In this document: piece after piece, positions 36,673 to 47,622 of the stretch | Position numbering within the stretch: position 1 is the first letter of the stretch | Layout: every line of letters starts with the position of its first letter | Assembly: GCF_029873635.1 (NCBI RefSeq) | Contig: NC_080423.1 | Coordinates: 88,147,191-88,211,190, forward strand | From: Malania oleifera | Taxonomy: Eukaryota > Streptophyta > Magnoliopsida > Santalales > Ximeniaceae | Reading direction: 5' to 3' | DNA length: 64,000 bases | The notes under the pieces: model-generated | Databases searched by the model: none | What the model was told of the DNA's origin: nothing | What the model saw: the letters and a program-made list of their open reading frames with translations, nothing else | Made by a program: the position numbers and the translations under genes

Positions 36673-37760
36673 GTAGGTTATAGTGTATCCTAACAAGTAG
36701 CTACATAAATATCTCTATGGCACAGTTAGGAGTATCCCCTTTTGGCCAAGGCCAATCATCATCTAGACCTCCCATTTTCTGTGATGTAAACTACACTTTC
36801 TAGAAACAAAGAATGATGATGTTTTTGCAGACTATGGATTATAAGGTATGGAAGGTGGTCACACTTGGTGACTTGATTCCCACAAAAAATATAGATAACA
36901 AAGAAGTCCTTAAAGAAGAAAAGGAAATGACTGACACAGATTGGAAACAACTCAAAATTAACTCTAGTGCAATGAATGCACTATATGAATGCACTATATT
37001 GTGCATTAGATGCAAACTAATTGAATAGAGTCATGCGTTGTAAATCAGCTAAGGAAATATGGGATAAGTTAGAGGTTACCTGTGAGGGAACAGTGGATGT
37101 TAGGGATAGTAGGATTGACATGCTCACTAACGTGTATGAGTCCTTCAGGATGAATCCAGAAAAATCTATTACTAGTATGTACACTAGGTTCACCTATATA
37201 AGCTACCTTAATGCACTTGGTAAGAACTATTCTTCCTATGAGATGATTATGAAAGTTCTTAGAGGACTTCTTCCTGTTTGGGAATCTAAGGTCACTGCCA
37301 TAACTGAAGGCAAAAGTTTGAAAAATACTTCCTTAGATGAAATAGTAGGCTCGCTTCTCACATATGAGATGGTGATTAATGAAATAACCGCCGAGGGCAA
37401 TAAACAAAAGAAGACAATAGCCCTAAAAGCTTCAAAAGAGAGTTCTAGTGAGGAAGAAGACAATGAGATAGATGACGATGATTTAGCCCCATTCACTAGA
37501 CGGTTAGGAAAATTCTTTAATAAGAATAAAAGATTTGTTAGAAAATTCAGAGGGTAAAAAACAGATAAGGGTGAGACAAGTAAGAGAGAAGCAAGGATTG
37601 AACCCCCTACATATTATAATTGTAAGAAAGTAGGACATATAAAACCTGATTGTCGACAGCTCAAGAAAGATGTCAAGAAGAAGAAAAAGAAAGCAATGAA
37701 AGCAACTTGGGATGAATTAAGCTCAAGTTACTCAGAAAGTGAATCAAGTGATTAGAGATT
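36673..37760 (+). pseudogene. Copia-like gag remnant with zinc knuckle
   Basis: Text begins MAQLGVSPFGQGQ and RPPIFCDVNYTF (about 36718-36800), close to the gag start of the 18158 element. It continues with NALYECTILCIRC and SAKEIWDKLEVTCEGT (about 36980-37100), SMYTRFTYISYLNALGKNY (about 37176-37230) and an acidic stretch near 37440-37490. A CCHC knuckle CKKVGHIKPDC (about 37622-37655) lies before a Lys-rich tail. Gag packs element RNA. Broken. Confidence 0.82.
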
Positions 37761-38980
37761 GCTAACCTATGCTTCACAGCAAGAGACAACGAGGTAAATT
37801 CCTATTCATCCTACATGCACTTGTGTGTATGATTACAAATCAGCATTGACTACCATGTATGAAAAAATTTGAATGTTTGTACTTATATGATATGCACATA
37901 TAAGTCAATTAAAATTTTGTATATATATGACCACTGGTTGCATGTGTGAATTTGATAATGTTGAAGGATAGAAGATAATTACTTTACCTCTCATTTTGCC
38001 CTCTTTTGAAGTTACCTTCATTTCGGTATATATTACTCATTATTTTACAAAGTAGGGACAATGAAATATCATAGTCCACGTCAAGGTTTGATGCCTATAA
38101 ATTTCAAGGTGTGCACAGTTAATCTGGATAGGGATGATTATACAAACAAAGAGGTATTGGATCTTAACTTTGCAGATGCAGCAATTAGTTGTGTTGTATC
38201 AATTGATTTTGGTAAATAAAATAGTTGGATTTATAGGTTTGGTTAAGCCTTTTTATTTATTTATATATTGTCGATTTCAAGATGTGGTAGATTGTATTGT
38301 TACACTCGTATGAAAAAATCCTCTAAAGATCTCTCAATTCAAAAGAGAATTAATGTACACATTAGAATTACAATGATTCTAAAGTTTTGTCTTGATGATG
38401 AGTTTAACATGTTCTCACCGTTGTTGGTGACAAATGGTTCTTGCATGATAGGACGCTACGTAGGAAACCATGGCCACCCTTTGGAGATCTAGGTTAAATA
38501 TTTATTTCATTAAAAGTGATTCTATAATGCTTTAATTCTTGGACTTCCTAGGCGAAGCATCTTATATTTTTTTGTAGTAGGTGTGGATTTGTGGTGGTGC
38601 TATATTTAAATATTGTCATTGTTTGCATATTTGGAGGAGTTCTTTTGATGTACATAAGGTTTTTGTTCATATGTATTTATCTAAATTTCTCTTGATGACA
38701 TTTATGGTTGTATGTTATACTAAAAATCATAAGGAACCATTGGATATTAGTAAAAGCACAAAATTTAGACAATAGTTCTTTGTAATTTCATAATCTTAGT
38801 AAATCTATGTTGGATTGTGATTCAAAATTTTTTTTGTTGATTGCTCAATTTTATTTTATTTTCTTTTTTATATTGTTTAGTTGGAGGGCTCTATAATGGA
38901 TTGCATAAACCAAGGAAATCTTTTTATTGGTTTATTTTTTCATTAGTGTTCAGTAGTTGCCATGGTGAACAATGGGTTAA
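37761..38980. other. Unassigned remnant, no gene recognised
   Basis: Between the gag remnant and the Ogre-like LTR region lies AT-rich DNA with short readable stretches, such as PRQGLMPINFKVCTVNLDRD (about 38080-38140) and NGSCMIGRYVGNHGHP (about 38430-38480). I cannot place these in a family. They may be decayed transposon coding sequence. No boundary motifs were found. Confidence 0.45.
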
Positions 38981-41900
38981 TAATAGGGGGCCTTACAAAA
39001 GGAGAAGGACACCAATTCAGAGAGAAACACCCATACGGTGAGAAAAGAAAAGAGAGAAGCATTGAGGATAGGATAGTCTCGAAGGGCAAAACCTTAGAGA
39101 AACTGAAGGGTGAAGCTCTCACCCAACTTACAAAAGCAGATGGCATATTCCAGTGCTCCTTGCACCCGAAGGCACAACCCAGTGCTCCCTACACCTGAAG
39201 GCACAACATAGTGCTACCTGCACTCAAAGGTACAACCTAGTGTCCCCTGCAACCTAAAGGTACCCCTGCCTACCAGAGGAAGTACTCAACCTAGAAGGAC
39301 ACCCAGAAAGAAAGGAATGCATGGATAAGAAGACCTGAAGGAGTAGAAGACCTCATGTATACAATTGATTATCCTTCCTTAAATTATCATACATTATAGG
39401 TACCTGGTCGAAATAAGGGTGCCCCCATGCCATGCATGTACGTAGGTCTCCCTTGTGAGACTAGAAGACCCCATGACCTTTCTTAGAAAGGCCATTAACC
39501 CCCGCAACCCAAATTGAAATCCAACCTTGTGGCCCAAACAGTGAACCAGCCTGAAGGCCCAAATAGTGAAAAGAACCCCCAACCCTACAGCCTACCTAAA
39601 ATCCAAACTAGTAGCCCAAATAATAAACCAACCCCGTGGCCCAAACAGTGAACCAACCTTGTAGTACAAACAGTGAACCAACCCCAAAAGACCACATTTT
39701 TAAAACCACCGAGGCCAATAAACCAAACCCACATACTGAGCCAATGTTTTAACTAATCCTACAACCCACCTCCTTTTTTAAAAATAAACCAAGCCCAAGC
39801 TTTCTTTTTTTTTACTGAGACCTCTAAGTTTTCAAAACAAACAAAACCCAATTCTTTTAAATAAAACCCAACTCATCTTTTAAATAAAAACAACCCATGA
39901 CCCACCTTATTAAAACATACCAAGCCCAATCTTTAAAACAAAAACCTAGCCCATGTTTTGAAACAACCCGCGGCCCACCTTTTTAAAATGGACCAAACCC
40001 AGTCTTTAAAAGAAGAACCAGCCCATGGCTTTAAAACAGCTCGAGACCCATTTTTTTTTAAAAAAAAAACAAACCAAAAGCCCTCATTTTTTTTTTTTTA
40101 AAAAAACAAAAGCCCATAGTTTTTAAACAAAGCCCTGCCCCACACTGCGTAAAACAAACTAGTAGCCCAATAGCCCAAAGCCCATAACCCAAAACCTAGA
40201 GCCTGAATCAGGTGCAAACCCCAAGCCCAACGGAACCCTACATGGCCTACCAGCTTCATCTCCAGGTCACTCATGGTCCACTTATTGAGTTGACTTGCTT
40301 GAGTCAACCGTAATCACCATTCAAGTCGACTCATTCGAGTCAAACCCACACTCAACTCACTGGGTTCTAGGCAAGTTGACTCACCCTGAACCTTACCTCG
40401 CTCAGAACATAGATCGGACCTCAACTCAAACACAGATCCAAGCCTAATAACTCATAACAGAAATCACAAAGAGAAAACTCATCTTTCAGAGATCATGTCT
40501 GAAGGATTTCGGAAAACTTCTCCATTCCGCATGCTCCCAACTTGCAAAAGCTAAAAAGGGAAATAAATGAGATGAGACTAATATAATAGATCAGGGAGGA
40601 AGGAGTGTAGAACCATAAATTCGAGGGTCCGAGAGGTCACATATCCCAATGAGAGAGGAAAGGGAACCATGGGGTCACCGGATAACACCACAGAAGGGTA
40701 GAAGCCACTAGGGATATTTGAAGGGTAGCAGATCTAAGGAAGAGGGCCAAAGGAAGAAGGAAGAAGAAGAGGAAAAAGCCCAACGAAGGAGGAAGGGGAA
40801 GAGGCAGAAGACACGCGAAGAAGAAGGAACAGAGAGAGAGAGAGAGAGAGAGAGTTTGGGGAGAGGGGAGAGAGTGAAAATTGAAAAATGAAGAAAAAAA
40901 ATTGATTTTTATATTTGGGGATTATAGGCCACATGTCACCGCCGCGTGGTGACATGTGGCGCGTCTCGGGCCAAGCATTCAGTGGGCGACGTGGCCTAGC
41001 CAGGACTGTCTGATCTATGTTTTCTCTAGATGGTCTAGATCGTGTAATGCCAGCGATCCTAGCTCATTGGTCAGGGCCATTTGGGGGTGCCATGCAGCAA
41101 GGTGACGTCACGATGACATCACCCTTTGACAGAAAATAAAAAAAGAGAAGAATAAATTTTTTTTTTTCCACGTGTCACCCTCGACTACCTTGAATCGGTT
41201 GACCCGATTTAGACCGGATAAACTGGTATGTTCCTGATTTTTTTTATTTTGTTTTATTTTTTTTCATTTATTTAAAATTGTAATTAGTTTGTAGTATAAA
41301 AAAATTGAAGAAAATTTTTTAAAAAAAATCAGGAAAAATAGGGAAAATTTTGGAACAAATTTTTGAAGTCAAGAAAATTATTTTGAGCTATTTTGGCTAA
41401 AAAAATGAGGAAATTTTTTTGAAAAAGCATAGAAAATTTTAGAAAAATATGGAAAAATTCTAGAAAACTTTCACAAAGTTTTTGAAAAATTTGGGAATAT
41501 TTTTAAAATATATTTCTGATTATTTTCTTAATTTTTAGGTGGGTATGTCCCTATGATTTAAAAAAGGTCAATGGGATACTTTTAGAGCTCACCTGTATTG
41601 GCTCTGAGGTGGGTTTTTCTAACATAATCCTCTCTTTTGGAGGTTTTATTAGACATTCGTAAGTCACACCCAAATTTTTTTAATCTTCTGTTAATTTTGT
41701 AAATTTATTAGTTTGTTTATTTTAAAAGGAGTTAATTGAAAGATTATTAAATTAAATTTGGGGATAATTCTTAATTAATTAGACACCATTCGTAGAACAG
41801 GTGTGTAAGGGGTGTGAATACCTTCCCCTTGCATAACTGAACTCCCGATCGCAATCCTGGTATACTTAGACTAAGACTACTGGTTCCTTGGTTTAAGTTT

Positions 41901-42057
41901 ATTCTAAAGACCAATTAAATGAGTGAAAATTAGGTGTTCTAACCGGACCAAGGAAAGTATGTTAGTGGCAACTCCAAAATTCAAAATTTTAAAATCATAT
42001 TTTATTCCCTCGCCTTTCTCGAGGCACAACCGCCCGCATTTCCGGGATGTCGCGACA
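38981..42057 (+). repeat. Ogre-like LTR, left boundary not found
   Basis: The right part aligns by eye with the LTR at 15642-25776. Shared text includes GGCCACATGTCACC (about 40927), TATTAGACATTCGTAAG-type text near 41650 and CATTCGTAGAACAGGTGTGT (about 41788). The end CGGGATGTCGCGACA stops at 42057. The left part (about 39690-40400) is low-complexity AACCCA- and GCCCA-rich DNA, as in the other copy near 16500-16740. The left edge at 38981 is a guess. No primer site follows, so it is a 3' LTR, a solo LTR or a truncated copy. A short GA tract lies near 40832-40852. Confidence 0.6.
39151..39266. repeat. Tandem repeat, 29 bp x 4
   Basis: Four units start at 39151, 39180, 39209 and 39238, with pattern CAGTGCTCCYTRCACC then GAAGGCACAACC, decaying to the right. 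A looser repeat of GTGGCCCAAACAGTGAACCA follows at about 39520-39690. Confidence 0.85.
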
Positions 42058-42488
42058 CCTATACTAGTTTTGAGGGAGGTTTATCCAATAAGATCCATTC
42101 CTTTGGAGGTATTCTTAGACATTCCAAAATCACACCTTATTTCACATTTTCTTTTAATATTTTAATATTTATTTACTTTTTAAAGAATTAATTAAGACCA
42201 TTAGATTCAATTTAAGGATAATTCATAGTTACTTAGGTGTAGTTTATAGAAAGGTGTGTAAGCGGTGCTAGTACCTTTCTCTCGTATAACTAAACTCCTA
42301 ATCTGAACTCTGGTAAATGCAGTTCGAGACTACTTCCTCGGCATAGAATTAGTCTAAAGACCAATCAACAAGTAGTAATTAGGTGAACTAACTACACTTA
42401 GGAAAATAACAGGTTAGAGGCGACTTCATTAAACTTTTAATATTATTACCCTTTGCCATTCCAGACCTTTCTCTCGGACGTTGCAACA
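42058..42488 (+). repeat. 3' end of a second Ogre-like LTR
   Basis: It repeats the same LTR tail once more: TTTGAGGGAGGTTTATCCAA, then AGACATTCCAAAATCACACC, then a CGGACGTTGCAACA end at 42488. The simplest reading is that the LTR ending at 42057 inserted into this one; the matching left half was not identified. Confidence 0.62.
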
Positions 42489-43556
42489 AAAAGAACATTT
42501 TGATAATTCAACACGAATTTCTATTTGTGAAGTCATTTACATCATTAGTGGCAATATATTGTCTTATATTACTAGGAGATATTAATTTATTAAAAATATT
42601 TAGTTAAAAATATTTTCAAAATTATATTTTTATAAAATTTACAATTAATTTAATATTGCTAGCATCGGGATAATTTTCATAGGAATTTGATACACATAAG
42701 TGAGCAATAACTTGATCCAAAAGTTTAAACTTATTGAATCTTGAGTTCAACTCCGTACATCATCCCCTCCATTTGTGAGACTAACTCATAAATTTAATTT
42801 TTAATAAAATACATTATACAATCTTTAAAGATTTAAATCATTCAGTATTTTTTTTTTCTCACTGCTTCTAAAGTTTAGAATGATGCCCTTCATTAGAACC
42901 AAATTCAAAAAACTTAGTTTTTAGTTGGAACAAAAATCATGGCCTTCAAATGTCTATTTGCTGAAGTAATCATGGTTTTCGGATTCTACATTTAATCCTC
43001 AATATTTAAATCTAAAAAATTTAGAAATTTTGAGGTTTTAATATTATATAAACCAACAAAGTAGCTAGTTATTTGTATGTAAACATTTAAAATTCTTCAC
43101 TATAAGAATTTATAATGCAATTAAAGTTTACAAAATCTCAACAATGAATTAAGAGATATCCAGTCAAGCCAAAAGAAACTCGACCATTTTGTTTGGGAAT
43201 CTTCGAAATCAACATCTTTTTATTTTATTTTAATCATTCACAAAGCCATATTAGATTTTTTCTCAATTAGTGAGCTTATGAAGCAACTATATATATAGGC
43301 AGATGCAATTTAAAATTTAAAATATAAGTCTAATTAACAGAGTAATTATTAAGTTAGGTTCTCTAATATCATCATATTTTAAATTTTTAATTATATTTTA
43401 AAATTTTAAATAATTTTTTATTAATAATTATCCATCTAACTTTTTCTAAATCATTCAAAATATAAATATTTAATTAATCATTTAAAACATATTGTGATTT
43501 GGTGCATAACTAAGTAGTTTTTCCAATGTACTCAGTTTGGTCTAAAGCCTAACCGA

Positions 43557-44094
43557 ACTCCTTCCCTTCATTAGCTAATGCCCATCCATGAATGGAGGCC
43601 TGACCCTCTCCTTTCCCAATCACAATCAAGAGTTAATGAATAACTAGATTAATTTTGAAGTCATTACATTATCAAGGATAAGTGCGTCTAACTAGTTTGT
43701 TGGCATATTACTAACGGCGTACAATACATGTTACAAAAATGATGATTCTAAGTCTTTTCTCAAGTAATCATGGGTTTTGGTTCTTTTTCTATGCATAATA
43801 TTAGTGTTTTACGTACTTAAATAATCTGACATGACATTGGTATTAGCTTAAATTTCACAACAGGTGATGGTACACACATGGTAGCATATCCTTTTCATGC
43901 TTCAAATGTAAACTCTAAGATGGTGTTTGCAAGCACGAATCTCGATCCTTGGATTTGGATTTGAGTGGATTTGGATAAATTTCAATACAATTTTATATAT
44001 AATCTTATCCAAATTTGATACAACTCCAAATCAAACATTTTTCCAAATATGGAGATAACATGAAGATCTCAAGTATTTTCCTCTAAACAACTTA
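43557..44094. repeat. Tandem duplication upstream of the germin-like gene, copy a
   Basis: It begins ACTCCTTCCCTTCATTAGC and ends TTTCCTCTAAACAACTTA. It shares order and text with 44107-44819, including TTGAAGTCATTACATTATCA and TCAAATGTAAACTCTAAGAT. Its first part also matches 48930-49005 in the second germin unit. Confidence 0.8.
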
Positions 44095-44106
44095 GGTAAT
44101 GCCATT

Positions 44107-44819
44107 CACTCCTTCCCCTCATTAGCTAATCCTCATCCATGAATGGGGGCTAACCCTCTCCTTTCCCAATCACAATCAACATTAATGAATAACTTAGATT
44201 AAATTTGAAGTCATTACATTATCAAGGCTAAGTGGGTCTAGCTAGTTTGTCGGCATATTACTAACACATGTAATATATGTTATAAAAATGGATGCATCTA
44301 AATTTTCCCTTAAGTCAGCATGAGTTTTGGTTTTTTTTCTATGCATAGTATTAGTGTTTTACATATTTAAATAATCAGTCACATAATGACATGACATTAG
44401 TGGAGGTCGTGTACCATTTTAAATGAAATCCTTCTGTTTATGAAGTGTGAAAATTCCAACATACAATGTATATGTGCTACATAGAGGAGATGAGGGTCTT
44501 CTCCTAGTATTTCATTTTTTTCATTTTTTTGGTTAATTGAATGTCAATAGTATTAGCCTAAATTACACAATGGGCGATAGTACACACACGGTTCCATATT
44601 CTTCCTTGCCCTTTTCATGATTCAAATGTAAACTCTAAGATAGTGTTTAAAAACATGAATTTCGATCCTTAAATTTGAATTTAGATGAATTTGAATAAAT
44701 TTTAATGTAATTTTATACATCACATTATTCAAATTTATTACAATTCTAAATCCAATATCTTTTCAAATATTGGGATAACATGAAGATCTCAAATCAGTAT
44801 TTTCCTCTAAAGCAACTTA
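44107..44819. repeat. Tandem duplication upstream of the germin-like gene, copy b
   Basis: The second copy carries about 160 extra bases (about 44400-44560, including a T-rich run) absent from copy a. The extra block has no recognisable ends. Confidence 0.78.
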
Positions 44820-45218
44820 TTCAAGCCATCCTGGGTAGCAACCGGACCAATGTGCTCTAATTTGCAGGTAGTATTCATAACATGATTAATTAAGGAATCT
44901 GTCGCCATCATGAAATGTGGCAGTGTCCCAACGAGTAGAGAATGAATAGTGGGAGTAAAATGCCCCAGCATTAATAGCATAGTTGATTCCTACTAACCCT
45001 CCATTAGTTCTCATAAATTTACTCTAATCCACGGACGAAGGTGACATCCTATACTGAAACCAACAGCGCCAATACTTGCAATTTTCCCAATCCCCAATCA
45101 CAATCAATCCACTACTAATTCCCATTCAAAATGTTTTCCGACACGGAGACCCACTTCACTAATCACCATCTTTCCTTCTTCTGCTTTAGTTTTATGGTTC
45201 TTTTTCATATTTCTCCTC

Positions 45219-45226
45219 TATAAATA
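45219..45226 (+). promoter_or_regulatory. TATA box of the germin-like gene
   Basis: TATAAATA in the context CTCCTCTATAAATAGAG, 75 bases before the start codon. This suits a plant core promoter with a short 5' leader. Confidence 0.8.
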
Positions 45227-45300
45227 GAGATACCCATCTCCTCTTTTCCCCAACAACAAACACACTACTAGTAAAATCTAAAATCCTTCCCCAGAGCAAA

Positions 45301-45912
45301 ATGGCCAAGCTACTGGCTCTTTCCGTTGCCTTCGCCTTACTCTTCCTTGCGGCCACTGTCTGTGCCGGCGACCCCGAGCTCGTCTCCGACTTCGCCGTCC
45401 CCGAAGGCCTGGATAGAACCAGGGTTGATGGGGTGTTCTTCACCTACACCGGCCTCCGGGGTCGGGAGCCATCCTCCAGAGTTGGCCTCGGCCGCAAGCT
45501 GGTGTCGGTTAAGGAGTTCCCGGCCCTCAGTGGCACGGGGCTCTCCTTGGAACTCCTCGAGTTTGCTCCCGGGGCCCTCAACGTACCGCACACGCACCCC
45601 CGTGCTGGGGAAATCCTCTTCGTGCTGGATGGGGCTTTGACGGTGGGAACCGTGGATACCACCGGGAAGCTGTACAAGAATGACTTGCAGAAAGGAGATG
45701 TTTTTGTTTTCCCAAAGGGGTTGGTTCATTACCAAGCTAACTTCGACAAGAGCAACAAGGCCGTGGCGATGTCGGCGTTCGGGAGCTCGAACGCGGGCGA
45801 GGTGTCGCTGCCGAAGAGCTTGTTCGGGTCGAGCGTGCCGGACGAGGTGCTCACGAACGCGTTCAAGGTGTCAGCAGACACCGTGCAGCAGCTGAAGACT
45901 GGGCAGAACTGA
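45301..45912 (+). CDS. Germin-like protein, single exon, 203 aa
   Basis: A predicted secreted cupin of the germin-like family; such proteins are usually apoplastic manganese-binding glycoprotein oligomers. Residues 1-22 or 23 form a signal peptide (LLALSVAFALLFLAATVCAG), with the mature chain starting near DPELV. Cupin box 1 is complete (G91, H97, H99, E104, G111; PHTHPRAGEILFVLDG) and box 2 is complete (G132, P138, G140, H143, N147), so all four metal ligands H97, H99, E104 and H143 are present. The N-terminal cysteine pair of classical germins is missing: the only cysteine, C21, lies in the signal peptide. I also see no N-glycosylation sequon. This resembles a cysteine-less germin-like subgroup (from memory). 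The ATG is the first after a TATA box, the length is normal, and no intron is needed. Enzymatic activity cannot be inferred. Confidence 0.93.
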   Translation: MAKLLALSVAFALLFLAATVCAGDPELVSDFAVPEGLDRTRVDGVFFTYTGLRGREPSSRVGLGRKLVSVKEFPALSGTGLSLELLEFAPGALNVPHTHPRAGEILFVLDGALTVGTVDTTGKLYKNDLQKGDVFVFPKGLVHYQANFDKSNKAVAMSAFGSSNAGEVSLPKSLFGSSVPDEVLTNAFKVSADTVQQLKTGQN

Positions 45913-46230
45913 TGATGGAATGCGTGCGTGGTCGGTGCACGCATGCAAATGCAAGGGTTACGGGCGGTTGGTAGTTATTTATGGTAATTATTTAGGTCTT
46001 TGGGGTAAGAAAGTAAAAGGGGAAGAGTAACTTGTTGGGAAAAAATAAAAAATAAAAAATAAAAAATGGGGACTTCTCCGTTATTGGAATAAGAATAAAT
46101 GGTGTGAATGGATAGTTTGCTTTTGTGAAGGGTTATAAAAAATAAATAATATATAAATAAAATATATAAAATATTATAATAGAGATTCATGTGAAGTGCT
46201 GGATATTGGACTGTACAAATATTGCACAAC
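45913..46230 (+). other. 3' flank of the germin-like gene
   Basis: It contains repeated AATAAA-like signals: AAAAATAAAAAATAAAAAAT (about 46040-46065) and AATAAATGG near 46093. Any of these could serve as polyadenylation signals. It ends at the duplicated target of a SINE. Confidence 0.5.
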
Positions 46231-46462
46231 TTTTTTTTTTTTTTTTGGATATCGTCCGGGTGTCCCCGGCCGGCATCTACCAGATTACCTTGAGATGCAT
46301 CACAGCCAAGACTAATCCCCACGCCCCACAGAACCCACCCCAAGACCTTGTAGGGAGGTAAATCAGGATTTACTCAAGGCAGTAGGAATCGATCCCGAGC
46401 AACTAACCTGGGTCACAGGCTCAGCCGGGTCGCCTTTGCCACCCGAGCCAGCGGCCGGGGGT
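46231..46462 (-). mobile_element. tRNA-derived SINE, minus strand, with 15 bp target duplication
   Basis: A 232 bp unit with a poly-A tail (seen as a T run at 46231-46246) and a GC-rich body. It is flanked by AATATTGCACAACTT at 46218-46232 and 46463-46477, overlapping the T run. On the minus strand it has a box A-like TGGCTCGGGTGG (about 46452-46441) and a box B-like GGGATCGATTCC (about 46397-46386), the RNA polymerase III promoter parts of tRNA-derived SINEs. It looks complete. Confidence 0.85.
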
Positions 46463-46750
46463 AATATTGCACAACTTCTTCTTTATAAAAGAAAGGGTAA
46501 TTGCATTAGAGAAAGGAAGACTCAAGCAAGAAACTTGGGCTCCCAGGGAGGTCCAAACCAAAAATAGAAAAAAAAAACTAGTAAAAGACCAGGCTGACCA
46601 ACCTACATACCAGCAAAATGGGCACAAAGCAAGCCCCCATTTTTTAAATTCATTTATAAGAAGAATCTTTCGTTACCAAAATTTTCTTTAATACCCATAT
46701 ATTGTATATTGTAGGAGACTTTAATAGGGTCTTTTCACTGGCACGGGGAT

Positions 46751-47070
46751 AGGGTTAGAATGCGGAAACATTGCGCAGCGGTAAAGCAAGAGGGTTATAC
46801 GGAGTGTCGGAGGTTCAATTCCCAGCAAAGGCAAAGTCATGGTGCGCTTTGTCGCTTCTCCAGGACCCATCCACACCTAAGGGGGGTTCACTAGGAGGGT
46901 GACCACATCCCGAACATCCGGCCTGAGTGTGCATAAGTTGTGACCGTATCTGGATTTATCTAAGTGGCGAGATCAGGGGGAGGATGTTGCCTTGGGCATT
47001 TGGTGCCGCACTGAGCGGTCCAAAAGGCTCATAGGTGATTGGAGCTTCCACATCATCCAAAAAAAAAAAA
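46751..47070 (+). mobile_element. Second SINE family, plus strand, full-length candidate
   Basis: It has a box A-like GCGCAGCGGTAAAGC (46773-46787), a box B-like GGTTCAATTCC (46812-46822), a body with TTTGGTGCCGCACTGAGCGG (about 46999-47018), and an A tail (47059-47070). The 5' edge is approximate and a clean target duplication was not found. Its 3' part matches the shorter copy at 47623-47746. Confidence 0.72.
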
Positions 47071-47622
47071 GGACACAAAGCATGCAAGCTTAAGCCTCAA
47101 GCCAAAACGACCTAGAAGCTAATTAGTCAATTTAATTTGATTAAATAATATATAAAAATTAAAAGTTATAGATTACAACTTTATAAGTAAAATATTATTA
47201 TAAAAGTTATAATTTAAAATATCTCAAAAAAAAAATTATAAACATGATTTTTTGGCTTTTTTTTTTTTTTTCTATTTTAAGAGCTAATTAGTCAACTTAA
47301 TTTGATTAAATAATCTATAAAAAAGTACAAAATATGTATTTGTAACATTATAACCTAATAGTGTCTGTCATGGGATGCATGGGATATTGCAAGTGAATAA
47401 AAATATATTTACAATAGTATCTAAACATAATGTCTAATATGTGTGTCAAACTGCACATTTAATAAGTATGCATCTTGAATTGACTATCTAGTTTATTTTT
47501 TGAGCATTTCTAAATTTGTACAGTCTGTGTGAACTTAAGATTCAAAGTTTATATAATTTCACATCAATTTCTATCACATGATTACAATAGTCAAATATAC
47601 CTCATAAGGAGAACATTTTGAT
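47071..47622. other. AT-rich spacer between SINE copies
   Basis: No coding frame was recognised. GAGCTAATTAGTCAACTTAA at about 47281 repeats similar text at about 47116-47135, suggesting a short duplication around a T-rich run (about 47255-47272). Confidence 0.5.

Larger units (their letters stand above)
28246..37760 (+). mobile_element. Copia-like element with three nested solo LTRs, 5' part
   Basis: A plus-strand element with a 5' LTR (28246-32268), a methionine-type primer site, and a gag remnant at 36673-37760. Two direct insertions interrupt it: a Ty3 solo LTR inside its LTR (28720-30822) and a solo LTR between primer site and gag (32288-36672). The latter carries a further Ty3 solo LTR (34086-36551). 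Removing 32288-36677 makes primer site and gag leader contiguous again. No pol or 3' LTR was recognised. It sits inside the Ogre-like element; the candidate left duplication is GTATA (28241-28245). Broken. Confidence 0.78.
42489..45218 (+). other. Upstream region of the germin-like gene, duplicated and rearranged
   Basis: AT-rich non-coding DNA. Its left part (42494 to about 43640) and its right end (about 45118-45301) match, in order, the block 47747-49205 that leads into the second germin-like copy. The middle (about 43640-45118) has no counterpart there and contains a tandem duplication. No open frame of note. Confidence 0.72.

Noticed and set aside
45326-45944. Overlapping frames on both strands across the germin-like gene
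   Set aside because: They are shadows of the GC-rich germin-like coding frame; only the plus frame at 45301 has a signal peptide and cupin motifs.
46773-46822. Possible tRNA gene
   Set aside because: Box A and B are present, but no cloverleaf with a proper acceptor stem was seen and an A-tailed body follows, so it is a SINE head.
46619-47086. GGGCACAAAGCAAGC and GGACACAAAGCATGC as target duplications of the SINE at 46751
   Set aside because: They differ at two or more positions and would make the SINE over 430 bases, with the tRNA-like boxes far inside; left unresolved.
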